Assembly: GCF_958450345.1 (NCBI RefSeq)
Contig: NC_088780.1
Location: 98,034,226-98,098,225 of the forward strand
Direction of reading: 5' to 3'
Source of the DNA: Calliphora vicina
Taxonomy: Eukaryota > Arthropoda > Insecta > Diptera > Calliphoridae
Length of the DNA: 64,000 nucleotides
The notes below the pieces were generated by a model that did no database searches, was not told the DNA's origin, and saw nothing but the letters and a program-made list of their open reading frames with translations. A program made the position numbers and the translations under genes. Numbering within the stretch: position 1 is the first letter of the stretch; every line of letters begins with the position of its first letter. This document shows positions 22,955-33,764 of the stretch, in pieces.

Positions 22955-24567
22955 GTGGTTGACAAAACAATGGAAACTTTTCCAAATATTCCATTTGTAG
23001 CCCAAAATTTAAAATATTTTTTTAAAATAATTTTTTTTTTTTAGTATTTTACTTGTAAAGTTTTATTTATATAAATTAACTGAAAAACAAACAACATAAT
23101 TAATTATATTCTGAAAAAAAGGAACAAAATTAAAAATATTCACTATTTCGCTACTGACAAAACAATGGAAACTTTTAAACTTCTGCAAGAAAGAAGTGTA
23201 GAACGAAAATAATATTTTAAAGAACGATGCAAAAAGCATCCTGTTTACAGTTATTTTATTTTGTTTTTAAATTCTGGTAATTTTTCACAATTTCTTTTTC
23301 TAAGTTTTTCGCATAATTGTTTTTTTTTTCAAAGTTAACGAAAATGGCTAAAGTTAAGATTTGTGAGGACTTAAAAAATAAAATAATTAACGATTTTAAA
23401 GCTGATTTAAAACAAAAAAAGTATCTGTGACAAATATTCAATAAATAAATCAAAAATTATAAAGAACTTTCGTGAGACCGGTTCTGTAAAAACTCAAGAT
23501 TTAGGTGGAAGACCTCGTAAGACTACTACTAGACAAGATAATTTAATAGCGAGAGAGTTCAAGAAATTCCCAAAAATAACTCCTCGAGAGGTTGTTAATA
23601 CCCTAAAATTAGAGATAAGTACCCGAACAGTTAGTCGCAGGGCAAATGAGGCTGGTCTTGGTTGCTATCGTCCTGTAAAAATACCACTCATTTCTAAAAA
23701 GAACAGTTCTGCTCGTCTACAATTTGCCAGGGATCATTTAAACTGGTCGATACAGAAATGGAATACTGTCCTCTTTTCCGACGAATCCAAATACAATTTA
23801 AGTGGTAGTGATGGGAGAACATTTGTAAGACGAAAATGATTAGATCCAAAGTACACAAATAAGACTGTAAAGTTTGGCGGTGGCAATATTATGGTATGGG
23901 GATGTTTTTCAGGGCAAGGTATGGGCCCAATTCATATTATAAAAGATACCATGACAGGTATAGGATACAGAACCATATTAAACGATGTTATGTATCCATA
24001 CGCTGAGGAAAATATGCCCCTAGTTTGGAGATTCCAACACGACAACGACCCGAAACACACCTCTAGGGTTGTAACCGAGTGGTTACAATCCAACGAGGTA
24101 CGTGTTTTGAAGTGGCCTTCCCAATCGCCAGATCTCAATGCCATAGAAAATCTATGGGAAATTGTAGATCGTAAAATAAGGACCCAAAATTACACCAGGA
24201 AGGAAGATTTATTGGAGGCGGTTATAAGGGAATGACAAGATTGGTTCAATACATCGTCGATGTGTAGCAGTTATAAAAAAATAAGGGATACCCAACAAAA
24301 TATTGAGTTATTGCAAAGTTTAGACCATATTTGTTAAAATAATACCTAAGTTTCCATTGTTTTGTCAATGCCGTAATAAAGAAATCTTTTAATTTTGTTT
24401 TCTCATTTTTAGAATTTAATTAATTATGTCCTTTGTTTTTTGTTAAATTAAGTTAATAAAAGTATACAAATAAAATACTACAAAAATGTTAAAATTTTTT
24501 AAAAAATTATTTCAGATTTTAGGCTTATGAAATATTTGGAAAAGTTTCCATTGTTTTGTCAACCACG
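22955..24567 (+). mobile_element. Nearly complete Tc1-like element with double inverted repeats
   Basis: The outer ends GTGGTTGACAAAACAATGGA...AACTTTTCCAAATATT are inverted copies with one or two mismatches over ~40 bp. Inner copies of TGACAAAACAATGGAAACTT lie at 23,155-23,176 and, inverted, at 24,348-24,367. This IR/DR arrangement, with two binding sites per end, is known from several Tc1 subgroups. TA lies at both flanks. It was inserted in the INE-like element next to the hAT copy. Confidence 0.85.
23344..24337 (+). pseudogene. Tc1-like DD34E transposase with three lesions
   Basis: Starts MAKVKICEDLKNKIINDFKA; the upstream element end at 22,955 supports this start. One frameshift in the A-run near 23,418 leads into SINKSKIIKNFRETGSVKTQ (helix-turn-helix), GGRPRKTT, and LFSDESKYNLSG (first Asp). 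Then follow GGGNIMVWGCFSGQG, FQHDNDPKHTS (second Asp) and SPDLNAIENLWEIVDRK (Glu). Exactly 34 residues separate the second Asp and the Glu. Only two in-frame TGA codons (23,837 and 24,233) interrupt the second frame, which ends at TAA 24,335-24,337. All catalytic residues are intact, so this is the youngest transposase gene in the window, yet inactive as it stands. Confidence 0.92.
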
Positions 24568-25052
24568 TATAAGTTTGTCATTCCGTTTGTAATTTCCACA
24601 ATATAATTTTCCGACCCTATAAAGTATATATATTCTGGATCCTTATAGATAGTGCAGTCGATTAAGCCATGTCCTTCTGTCTGTCCGTCTGTTGAAATCA
24701 ACTATAACTAAGTCATTGATATAGACAATATGGATATCTAATGATAGATATTTCAAAGACCTTTGCAACGATGTATATAAGATAGTAAGTTGGACCTATA
24801 ATGGGTCAAAATCGGAAAAAATATTTTTAACCCGAATTTTTTTTTTTCACTAAATTTTTTTTTCGCTAAATATTAAAAAAAAAAATTTTAAATTTACGAA
24901 AACATTTTTTCCAAAAAATGAAAAAAATAACTGGAAAAAAAATAAATTTTGTTTACCAAAAAATATTTAAAATTTTTGTTTTAAAGTATAATTTGGTGAA
25001 GGGTATATATGATTCGGCACAGAAAATAGCGATCTTACTTGTTTATTTGAAA

Positions 25053-25330
25053 ATATGGATGAAATTGATCCGGGCAAGATATGGTTTCAACAGGATGGCA
25101 CTATGTGCCGCAACCATCGCTTTATTGAAATCAAAATTTGGCGATAACTTGATTTCGACAAAAGGTCTTCCCATTTCAAGGTCGTGCGATTTGACACCCC
25201 TTGTTGCTGATAAACCAGCAACAATTGATGCCTTGGAGGCCAATAATGTTCGTGTTATTCGTGAAATACGGCCAGCAATGCTAGGAAATTGAGATTATAT
25301 TGATGATCATATAATTTTGAGATCCGAAAC
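25053..25330 (+). pseudogene. Mariner-like transposase, 3' part after the INE-like insertion
   Basis: ENMDEIDPGKIWFQQDGTMC carries the second catalytic Asp. After a frameshift it reads TIALLKSKFGDNLISTKG, SCDLTPL, then VADKPATIDALEANNVRVIR and EIRPAMLGN, the family's C-terminus. Between DLTPL and VADKPAT about a dozen residues (the DYFLWGYVKSK block with the third catalytic Asp) are deleted. It continues the gene begun at 21,858. Confidence 0.8.
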
Positions 25331-25384
25331 AGAATTTACAAGCTATTTCCTATTTTATGTGCAGCTCGAAATTAATTTTTATGA

Positions 25385-25640
25385 CGAATCTAATTGGGAT
25401 GTCGTCAAAACTACAAAGTATTAAATTCACCTCCGCAATCTCCAGACCTTAATCCAATAGAGATCCTGTGGGAAATTTTGGACCGGAATATTAGAAAACG
25501 AAGCATTTCATCTAAGGATGAACTACGAACCGCTTTAACGGATGAGTGTAGCCAAATTACTACAGATGTAACTGAACCTCTTGTAAACACCATGAACATA
25601 TGAGTAGAGGACGTAATTATGCTGTAAGGAGGGCCAACAA
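25385..25640 (+). pseudogene. Tc1-like transposase C-terminal fragment
   Basis: PPQSPDLNPIEILWEILDRN is the catalytic-Glu region of a Tc1 transposase, followed by SSKDELRTALTDECSQI and VNTM. The 5' part is missing, and the fragment abuts the mariner-like tail. The sequence differs from the 23.3-kb copy, so it is another Tc1 lineage. Confidence 0.75.
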
Positions 25641-25815
25641 AATATTGACTTTTTATTTTCGGATTTTGGTAATATAAAACACAGAGTTATCCATCAACTG
25701 TATACTAATTTTTTACTGTTGTTTTTAGGTAGTTGCTTAATTTTTCCCATAAATTTTTCACGTAATCAATTTTAATTTTCAAAGTTTTTTAAAATAATAA
25801 AAGATTAAACTCTAC

Positions 25816-26066
25816 CCAATAAGCAGCAAAGCAAAAAATTCAAGCACTTGAATATTTTGTTGGAATTTGACTTGAATGCAAATGTAATTATGTTTTAAAC
25901 TTGAAAAATTAAATATTTTTCAAACAAAAAACATATGGTTTGAATTTATGTTTCCTTTTTACTGGAGAATGCTATTGAAATAAAGTCTAATACAACTGTA
26001 ATTCAATTGCTTGACTATAATTCAAGGCTTGGTTTCAACTTGAATTCAAATAGAAATGCTTATTGG
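25816..26066. mobile_element. Probable MITE with CCAATAAGCA ends
   Basis: CCAATAAGCA at the left is matched inverted at the right (TGCTTATTGG), and TTCAAG-rich inner arms also pair. 251 bp, non-coding. No clear target duplication. Confidence 0.5.
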
Positions 26067-26069
26067 ATA

Positions 26070-27685
26070 TATATTTATTCCTCTAATTACAATATTTAGC
26101 TTCATAGATGAAAATGCTTGTTGTATACTAAATTTTGACTTTGTATTTATTACCATTTTTGTTAAATTTCGCAAATTTCGTATGTTGGTTCTGGTATTTG
26201 AAAATAATAAATGTTTAAGATTTTCGCAAACATTTTGTTATTGAATACACCCTTTCTTATTTAATTATAACAGATCCGTAATTTTGTGCCAATGACATCC
26301 TATGTTTACATGTTTTTTGACAATATTTAGTCACAGTAACTATTTACATGATTGTGATTAATTTACAATTCAAATGATTGTATCAACCATATGACAACCA
26401 TTTTTATGATTATTATGTTGCTCTCGGCTTATCGATATCATCGATCGAAAAAAAATCGTTTGTTTGTTCCTTATAAGAAATCGTTAATATACCAAAAGAT
26501 ATTTAGTTTAGTAGTAGACAATAACTTAAAATTTAAAATATTTAATCCTTTCAAATAATTTCTGGCACATTTTCAAAACTGTACAGCTCGCTGACTTTTA
26601 CTGCAACCCTCGTATGAAAACATTAAAAAGTAAAACAAGATCAGCCAATTTATTTATGATCACTTCCCTTTGCCACACAAATACATATAGTTTATTTATT
26701 TTTTTTATCTATCTTCCTATAAATACTCACACGTACATATAAACGATAAAATATCTCTATCTGTCTTTTGAAAAGTTGAAAAAAGAAAACAAAATTATAT
26801 GTTAACTGTCAATTCAGTCGTAAGTATTAAACAGATTCCCACATTTGACCCCATTTTTACAAGATTTTACTACAATAAAATACTCAATACAATTTGAAAA
26901 AAAAATACGAAAATCAAAAAACACACGACGAACGAACACACCAAATTGTAATATAAAATAAAATTTGATTATCTTTACAGACATTGTAATACAAAGTTTA
27001 AGTTCCATTTCCTCATTTCTTTTTTGATGCTCAATGTAAGTTGGCGTTTTCAGTGTGTGTGGCTGGTTGAGTATCTCAGCCTAGTTATTTTAGCTTTAAT
27101 CCGAATGGGTTTTCTTTCATATTTTTTTTTGATATTATTAAATACGTAGTTGGTTTTTCTGTGCGACTTTTTGAGTTTTAATAAAAAAAATACCTAAATG
27201 AATGAACTTGAATTGAATGGAATGATTTGTTTTACAGTTTAACCGAAAATAATTATTATGAACTAATGTTGAAAGATATTTTATTTCTTAATTACACTAA
27301 TTTTAAAATGAAATCAAATTAAATTTATGTAATTTAAAAGAATGAATAAACATTTCCATGATTAATGGTACACGATTTCATATGGCTGCCTTGGCTGGTT
27401 TTACAATAAAGGATATTGTCAACCCAATTAAGCCTTATTGGAAGTTTACCACTCCAGTGCGAGATTTTTGTCTAAAGAGATTGTATCCTCGCATCATCGA
27501 TCATTTACAGTACATCTCAAAAAATACTGATGTGTCCAAATCACAGTGCTGATCCGGGTAATAACACTATTACTGATCACAGTGCTCCAAAAAATATTGT
27601 TTGTTGGACAAGCAGACCTAGACATGAAAAATCCGGAGTGTCATTGTACCATTTACTAATTCAAGACCTTAGCCTTTGTCTAGCC
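26070..27685. other. Unassigned region
   Basis: Mostly AT-rich. A 64-codon forward frame (27,358-27,552) has an intact ATG but no recognisable domain. A palindromic patch, TATCGATATCATCGATCG, lies near 26,431. I see no supported gene. Confidence 0.35.
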
Positions 27686-27689
27686 TGGA

Positions 27690-28090
27690 CCATATGACAC
27701 TTTCAGACGTTTCTGTTCTCATGGTTGTTGGAATCCAAGTATCTCTCCGATATAACCCTATAATAGTGTTATATCTGGAGTTTACCGCCATCTCATTCAC
27801 CGCTAAGTCAGACCAGAACCTTGTCTTACAAGTTCGTCTGCTACCTCATTTTGCTGTACGCTAAAATGTTCTGGTGCCCAGCATATTCTAAAATTCTACA
27901 GATGACTCATTAGTCCAAGTAGCCAAGATTTGAGACTGACTTTATGAAATTTGGGTATCAGTCTCCTTTATGAAGACATACTCATATGAACCTCTTATGC
28001 ACCACCCTCAAACAGACAATCGAATCGTAGCCATTCGTTCCGATTTGGGGGATGTAATACCGAAAACGAGCTATTCCTTGAAGAATAACA
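27690..28090 (-). pseudogene. Non-LTR RNase H tail fragment
   Basis: The reverse-strand translation gives MCWAPEHFSVQQNEVADELV and RQGSGLT, matching the VPGH-G-GNE-ADELA-G segment that ends RNase H domains of I/R1/LOA-type elements. Upstream frames are broken. Confidence 0.55.
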
Positions 28091-28109
28091 TCGTGTCTAA
28101 AGTATCCTA

Positions 28110-28728
28110 ATTCGTACAAAACGGCTTCACTAGTGGGGAGCCCTTAGCATCTTGGCGCCACTTCAGCTATTTTGTACCACTTTCTTCATTCTGTTTGGAA
28201 TATTGGATATTAGTTTTTGGCATATTTCAGGTGTTATTTCGTACCATGCATTCTTAGTTTTATCCCATAGATCGTCTTTATTTCTGAAAGTTTCCTACGA
28301 CAATTTTTGTTTAAGTTCACCGAAAATGCAATGGCATTTTTTCACTTGCATAAAGGAGCATAACGTCTTGCAAAATGTTTCTGCACCCCATGAGAAGCGT
28401 TCCTATACCATAATATTACCGCCGCCATGAGTAACAGTCTTCTTTGTAAAGCGTTCCAGTAATTATTTTCCTTTTGGGCGACGAACGTTCCTTGATAGTC
28501 ATTTCCAATTAAGTTTATTTCTGTTTCGCCACTCCAAAGAATATTTCGCTACTTTTTTCACCTTCACTTCCACACCAGTTCAAATGTTCATAGGCAAAAT
28601 TAAACCTAGCAGTAATATTTTTTCTTACGCATGAGGATAACTTTTCGTGCTATTCGGCCGGGTAAATTAGGTTCTTTAAGAGGTCGTCGAACAGTTGGAG
28701 CGCTGATTATATTGCCAATTTCGGAATG
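28110..28728 (-). pseudogene. Tc1-like transposase with internal deletion
   Basis: Reverse-strand pieces in order: NIISAPTVRRPLKEPNLPGR and IARKV (DNA-binding domain), a broken FAYEHLNW segment, NILWSGETEINLIGND (first Asp region, Asp changed to Gly), VTHGGGNIMV- (decayed) and MPLHFR. Then the frame jumps to KDDLWDKTKNAWYEITPEIC, QKLISNIPNRMKKVVQN. The block between the second Asp and the Glu is deleted. The far edge meets an INE-like repeat at 28,729. Confidence 0.75.
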
Positions 28729-29286
28729 ACAAATTACCCCACAAAGTATATATATTCGTTATATATAGCGAAGTCTATATATAGCCATGTCCATCTGTAT
28801 GATGATATCAATGATACATCAATATATCGGGTATTCTTCCGGCTCGGTTGCTATTTAAAATCGAGAAAATCGGCTCACAAATTGCTGAGATATAAGGAAA
28901 AAACCGGGACAACCTCGATTTTTGGACTATTTTTGATCTATATCTGGATTACTAAGTCATTAATATAGACAATATGGATATCTAATGATAGATATTTAAA
29001 AGTCCATTGCAACGATTAGTATAAGGTTATAGTAATTTGGACCTAGAATGGGTCAAAATCGGGAAAAATATTTTTTAACCCGAATTTTTTTTTACCATAA
29101 AAATTTTTTTGTCGTAAATTTTTTTTCAATAATAAAATTAAAAAAAAAAATTTGGAAAAAAAAACAATTTCAAAAAAAAAAATTTTTTAATTTTCAAAAA
29201 CAATTTTTCAATTTTGTATTTTAAAGTATAATTTGGTGAAGGGTATATACGATTCGTTACAGCCGAATATAGTGCTCTTACTTGTT
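28729..29286 (+). mobile_element. INE-1/DINE-like copy, 5'-truncated
   Basis: ACAAAGTATATATATTCG, AGCCATGTCCATCTGTATGA, TTAATATAGACAATATGGAT and GGTGAAGGGTATATACGATT match, in order, the element at 22,051-25,045. The same CTTACTTGTTT right end is present. The left hairpin is missing. Confidence 0.7.
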
Positions 29287-29547
29287 TTAATTTGTTTAAG
29301 TTGTGGATAACTCTGAATTAATATAAATGAGTCGTGGTAATTTCAATAATTTAGTTGACACGGTTTGCAGTTTTTCCCACCAAGTGATCGAAACTGAAAA
29401 GGATTGCAGATACTGTAGCGGAATCGAACTTATACAAAGAACTCAAGATTTGAAGCAAAGTATTGCCAAAAAAACAAAAAATAGTTTGACAGCTGACAGT
29501 TTAGGGCTGACGATCGTTGATTGTTGAACATTATTTCAAAAATAATG

Positions 29548-29632
29548 AAATCATCTTAAGCGATGAAGCACATTTTAAACTTGATGAATTTGTTAATCGT
29601 TTTTATTGCATATTTTCTATTTGGAATTCGAC
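29548..29632 (+). pseudogene. Mariner-like transposase fragment with first catalytic Asp
   Basis: IILSDEAHFKLDEFVNRF matches the SDEAHF-L-GYVNKQN segment of the DUF4817-type transposase. Only about 28 codons are recognisable. A 66-codon frame just upstream (29,327-29,527) is unassigned. Confidence 0.6.
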
Positions 29633-29639
29633 TATATAA

Positions 29640-30740
29640 TTCGCTAAGCCATGGGAGTGAATTGGAGCAATTTTAAGAATTCCTATACTTCATGTGGATC
29701 TGTGAATACTATAAAGACAAATTAATTGTATACTACAATATTTGTCTAAATTATTTAATTTGGCTTTACAAATTCTAAATGTCTTTCCATTTTATTGCAT
29801 TTTACATTTGAAATTTCATATGTTTGTCATAAATAACAAAATGGCTGAGTTTTTATTTTGTAAACTAGTTCACTTTTAATTGGCATTTGACAGTGCCATG
29901 GACAGAATGTGAGAGTGTGTTTAATAGAAAATTTTCTAACCACTATCTAATACTAGACTAACAGCGATTACCAGCTGTGGACACTTTCCAAGCATGACAA
30001 CCCTTTTGTGGTCGAAATTCAATCAACTGAACTGAAATGAAAATAGTCAAAAACACAAATCAAAAATGGCTGACTAACCCATATTGTAGAAATCGTCGCT
30101 TAAACATAAATATAAAAATCTATGGATGGATGGATGGTTGGTTGGATAGATGACTGCTGGCTGGCTGGATGGCTGGCAGAATGGCTGTGTGCGTGTTGTG
30201 TAGGTAGAAAGCTAGAGGCACGCAACATTGGCACAACAAAAGGCAGCAGGCTTGGTAGGCAGCAGACATACTCGTACGCATTATAATTATTTTAAACAAT
30301 TGAATTTTTAAAACTAAATTTATATAATAACAATTATACATGCATATGTATATGTAATGCTTATGTATCTATGTGCAACATCAACTAAATAACAGAAAAC
30401 ACCCCAACACTATGCAGCAGTAAATAGAATTTGTTTGTATGTACAAGCATGTAGTAAAAATTGTAAAAATATTACCTGATTCCTACATTGATGATGGTGG
30501 TACATACAACAGCAGATGATGAGGCACAACTATCACACATTAGTAGTAGTGGCACAAACAAAACAGAAAAACAAGAAAACAACAGAAGAATACTAAAAAG
30601 AATAGATTGTTATTTGTTGGTTGGTTGGCTGGCTGGATGATTTTTCAAATGGATGGATGAATGATATTAAACATTTTTTGCATTTTACTATAGAAGTTGT
30701 ATATTTTTTTAACTTTATTCTTTTTTGTTTGGTTATGTAC
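29640..30740. other. Low-complexity, unassigned DNA
   Basis: Includes GGATGGATGGTTGGTTGGAT-type runs at 30,121-30,180 and a GGTTGGTTGGCTGGCTGG run near 30,619. No gene. Confidence 0.45.
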
Positions 30741-30742
30741 AT

Positions 30743-30985
30743 CCCAGCAGTTTTACAAGTAGTTACAATGTATCCTTTAGATACAATAATTGCCACTAAT
30801 GTTTGATCACTTGGCTGACTTCAAGTTATATTTGTTGGGTCATTTACCATGTATCTGCGCTTTTTCAATTGGTTACATTGTATATCCCAGGTAATCTATC
30901 GTGAAGCCAGTTGTCACTTAAGTGTATTTTAGTAATCTTGAGAGTAGTCACTTTAAACGATTATTTGGTACTGCACTTTTTATAT
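30743..30985 (+). mobile_element. CCCAGCAGTT-ended MITE (family V), partial copy
   Basis: Starts CCCAGCAGTTTTACAAGTAG. The interior (GTGAAGCCAGTTGTCACTTA, AGAGTAGTCACTT) resembles 34,850-35,127 and 54,746-55,529. The right end is not found. Confidence 0.55.
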
Positions 30986-31506
30986 AGAACCACCAAAAAG
31001 GGGGGCGTATATTGTAACATATTTTTACGTTTTAACCTTTTCAAAACGTTTGGTTTATTTCCTTTAAATAAACCGGATACTTTTGATTGCAAATAAAAGC
31101 CGTTTAGTAGTTTGAAAATTGTAACAACTCTTTATTTATTTACAGAATTAAATAGTCACTCAATGTTTTTTTTATACACGTTTATAAATTCTCAGAAATA
31201 CAGACACTTTATAATGTATACGAATTCATTTGAAAAATACAGCACACTTTAAGGCACTCAGTTGATGTTTATTCAAATAGCGTTTCTGATAAACAGACTC
31301 ACGACTGCAACCTCTGCCACTATTTATAACACTGCATTACCATCTAGAAAGCTCTATTTCTACAATGTTCTTTAACTGAATATTCGAATTCGAATACAGC
31401 GTTGCCAACTTACGATCAAATCAACTGAAAGCTTTTATTTAATAAAGCCCTTAAAATCGTTATATTTGAATTCAAGTACAATTTCGTAACAATATCGAAG
31501 TATATA

Positions 31507-31690
31507 GGTTGCCCCGATAGACTAGACAATAGTGTGCTGGACTATTAATCTGAGGGTTGCGGGTTCGATTCCTGGCAGAGACTCTGGGTGTATCTGCAGA
31601 CAAGCATAAGTTTGTTTAAAAAAATACAACCTAGTTCCTTATAAAATTCTAAGATCTAGGTATGCCCGTAGAGGAAAGGACGTTGATCGA
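31507..31690 (+). mobile_element. tRNA-derived SINE
   Basis: The head reads GTTGCCCCGATAGACTAGAC, then TAGTGTGCTGG (A-box-like), ACTATTAATCTGAGGG (anticodon-arm-like) and GGGTTCGATTCCTG (a good B box). The ~85-bp head is laid out like a tRNA gene but does not close a clean acceptor stem. It is followed by an unrelated tail with a short A-run. Internal pol III promoter boxes explain how such an element is transcribed. Confidence 0.65.
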
Positions 31691-31889
31691 AAATTTTTGG
31701 TATTAAAAATTGAGACCTTCTCCAAAAAAGTTGATATTTTTCAAAAATAATTGGTTATTTTCTTCAAACACATTGTAGATAATATCATGTTCTTTTGATA
31801 GAAAGACAGGCTCTGTTGAAAATGGCCAAAATCGGTCCATGATTGTCCAAGCTCTCACACAAATTTATTCCCGGAATATGGGTTTGTAT

Positions 31890-32004
31890 AAGAGTTCAAC
31901 CAACAGGAACTTCCAAACTTTGACAGTTGATAGCGGTTATATTGTTAGGAACATCTGTCAAATTTGCTGTCATTTATTCAGTTTGTTTTTCCAAACTGCC
32001 AAGG
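31890..32004 (+). pseudogene. Leader/N-terminus of the mariner-like gene split by elements T and S
   Basis: AACTTTGACAGTTGATAGCG and TGTCATTTATTCAGTTTGTT match, in the same order, the reverse complement of 61,395-61,465, which precedes the N-terminus of the mariner-like gene there. The gene resumes at 33,765 with MEWMDIQQYVPMIKLIYQ. Elements T and S fill the gap. Confidence 0.65.
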
Positions 32005-32395
32005 CACAGTGAGGCAGAATCAAAATGTTTTGGAAATAAATCTGGCGTTTCTAAACGGCTAGTCCGATCAGGATAAAATTGGACATGGGCGTAGACATGA
32101 AGTATTCGAAATCTTTTGTATATTATTGGTAATTTAGTTGTCTAACTAACAAAAAAATTTCGAATTTTTTAAAAAGACCAAGGTCCAAGGTATGGCAAAA
32201 TTTTAAAATTTCAATATTCAAATGCCTATAACTTGGAATTTATAAGAGATAAATATCACACGCAAACATTTTTTAAGACCTAGCCGAGCGCTTTCTAAAA
32301 ATATAAACATTTTTGAAATCGGATGGGACACAAAAAAATGCCACTTGTTTAAAAATTTTACATGTCGGAGGAATCCTACTTTGAGCCCCATAGCG
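32005..32395 (+). mobile_element. Transib-like element T, left part
   Basis: Begins CACAGTG (32,005-32,011), 22-bp spacer, AAATAAATC. It continues CTGGCGTTTCTAAACGGCTA and later T-type sequence (TTTAGTTGTCTAACTAACAA, CCTATAACTTGGAATTTATA). S is inserted at TAGCG (32,391-32,395), and the rest of T is not found beyond S. Confidence 0.75.
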
Positions 32396-32434
32396 CACAG
32401 TGGTATGAGAATAAAAAAAAGAGGGAAATAAATC
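32396..32434 (+). other. RSS-like transposon end (left end of S)
   Basis: Heptamer CACAGTG 32,396-32,402, spacer 32,403-32,425 (23 bp), nonamer AAATAAATC 32,426-32,434. Likely transposase recognition site. Confidence 0.8.
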
Positions 32435-33715
32435 TGTAACTTCTAAACCCTTACGCCGATTTGAATGAAATTCCACATGCGCAAAGAGGAAGTGTAGTCG
32501 AGTTTAAGTTTTGAATTTGGACCTCATGAGCCCACCAGGAGCGGGACCAGAGGTTCCCAAAGTAGGATACCTCGGGTATGTTAAATTTTGAAAATGATCC
32601 TATTTCATTGTTTGTGTTCCTATTTTTACACATACAGAATCTCCTCGTCGAGCACTACATAAAACCTCGTCGTAGCTATCAATTATCTCTTATATCTTAG
32701 GAGACATTCGCATTTGAAAATTTAATTTTCAACATTTTTACCCACCCTACACCAGTTTTTTGGTGACCGCGGTTCCAAATATTCTCCGATTTTATCCAAT
32801 TTTCTTTTATAGTATTAACAATAGATCTATATATCAAATAAAGAAAGAAGTGTTTAAAAATCATGACTAAGTCCAAAGTTACATGCATTTGAATATAAAA
32901 AAATTAAAAAAGCGATTTTTCGCAATTTTTTTGGGAAAAAAGTACTTTTATTCTTTTTAAGTTATCTAAAAATTTTCTAAGAGGACGTATAATGAATTTG
33001 TACTTTTTGAAAAGCTAACTTTACGGCAAATATTTCAAATGAAAAAAACATTTATAATTTTTGATACCGACGGGATCAGGTCCATACAAAAAATGCCTAT
33101 TTTTTATGTAAAATTAAACTTTAGGGCAAAAATTCTCAAATCGCATACTTGATATCAAAATATAATAACCTATTTTAGATGGCACAATAAGTTCTTAATT
33201 ATCTTGTAAAGGGTTCCGATAACCCCGCCCCTATTATGGATATTATAGGCAAAAAACTAAAATTTTTGGGATTTTTAAAGATTTTTTGGGAATTGCAGGA
33301 TACTTGATAACAAATTTCAAAATTTGTTTTTATTTTTCCATTTAAAATAGAAAAATCTACATAACTGTGAAATTTCATTAAAAAATATTCATAAATAAAA
33401 ATTTTATTTCAATTTTAAAAATTTGTATCTATGCAAAATTCAATAAAAAGCATTTTTTGTCATATTTTTCAAAAAAGTATTCCATGAATTTTTTAATTGT
33501 CAAAAGTTATATACATTTTTTGAAAAGTAGATAAAATCCTCTATCCATTGATATATAACATGTCTACCTTCTGTTTTTTACGTATCAAATAAATTAGGGA
33601 AAACTTAACAACTAGCTCAGAATTGAGGTCCAAATTTAAAACTTAACCTCGACTACACTTCCTCTTTGCGCATGTGAAATTTCATTCAAATCGGCCTAAG
33701 GGTTTAGAAGTTACA

Positions 33716-33754
33716 GATTTATTTCCCTCTTTTTTTTATTCTCATACCACTGTG
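33716..33754 (-). other. RSS-like transposon end (right end of S)
   Basis: Mirror image of the left end: nonamer 33,716-33,724, 23-bp spacer, heptamer CACTGTG (plus strand) 33,748-33,754. Confidence 0.8.
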
Positions 33755-33764
33755 TAGCGTAGCC

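Larger units (their letters stand above)
22051..25045 (+). mobile_element. INE-1/DINE-like element interrupting the mariner-like gene
   Basis: The left end is a hairpin, TATACCCTTC-(10 nt)-GAAGGGTATA (22,051-22,080). After two nested elements it continues AAGTTTGTCATTCCGTTTGT, TTTCCGACCCTATAAAGTAT, ATATATTCTGGATCC, AGCCATGTCC and TCTGTCTGTCCGTCTG. It ends GGTGAAGGGTATATATGATT and CTTACTTGTT. These are fly INE-1/DINE signatures. It splits INDF from ENMDEIDPGK, so it is younger than the mariner-like gene. Confidence 0.75.
32396..33754. mobile_element. Transib-like element S, complete non-autonomous copy
   Basis: A 1,359-bp element with ~131-bp terminal inverted repeats (32,396-32,526 and 33,624-33,754). 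Both ends start CACAGTG, have an identical 23-bp spacer, then AAATAAATC. TAGCG is duplicated on both sides (32,391-32,395 and 33,755-33,759). A heptamer, 23-bp spacer, nonamer ending ATC and a 5-bp duplication are the known features of Transib, the superfamily related to RAG1. The interior is AT-rich and encodes no transposase, so mobilisation would depend on one elsewhere. Related copies lie at 17.3, 50.5 and 58.1 kb. Confidence 0.85.

Noticed and set aside
27542..27584. Two CACAGTG heptamers 36 bp apart in direct orientation
   Set aside because: No A-rich nonamer ending ATC at 22-23 bp, no inverted arrangement and no duplication, so probably chance.
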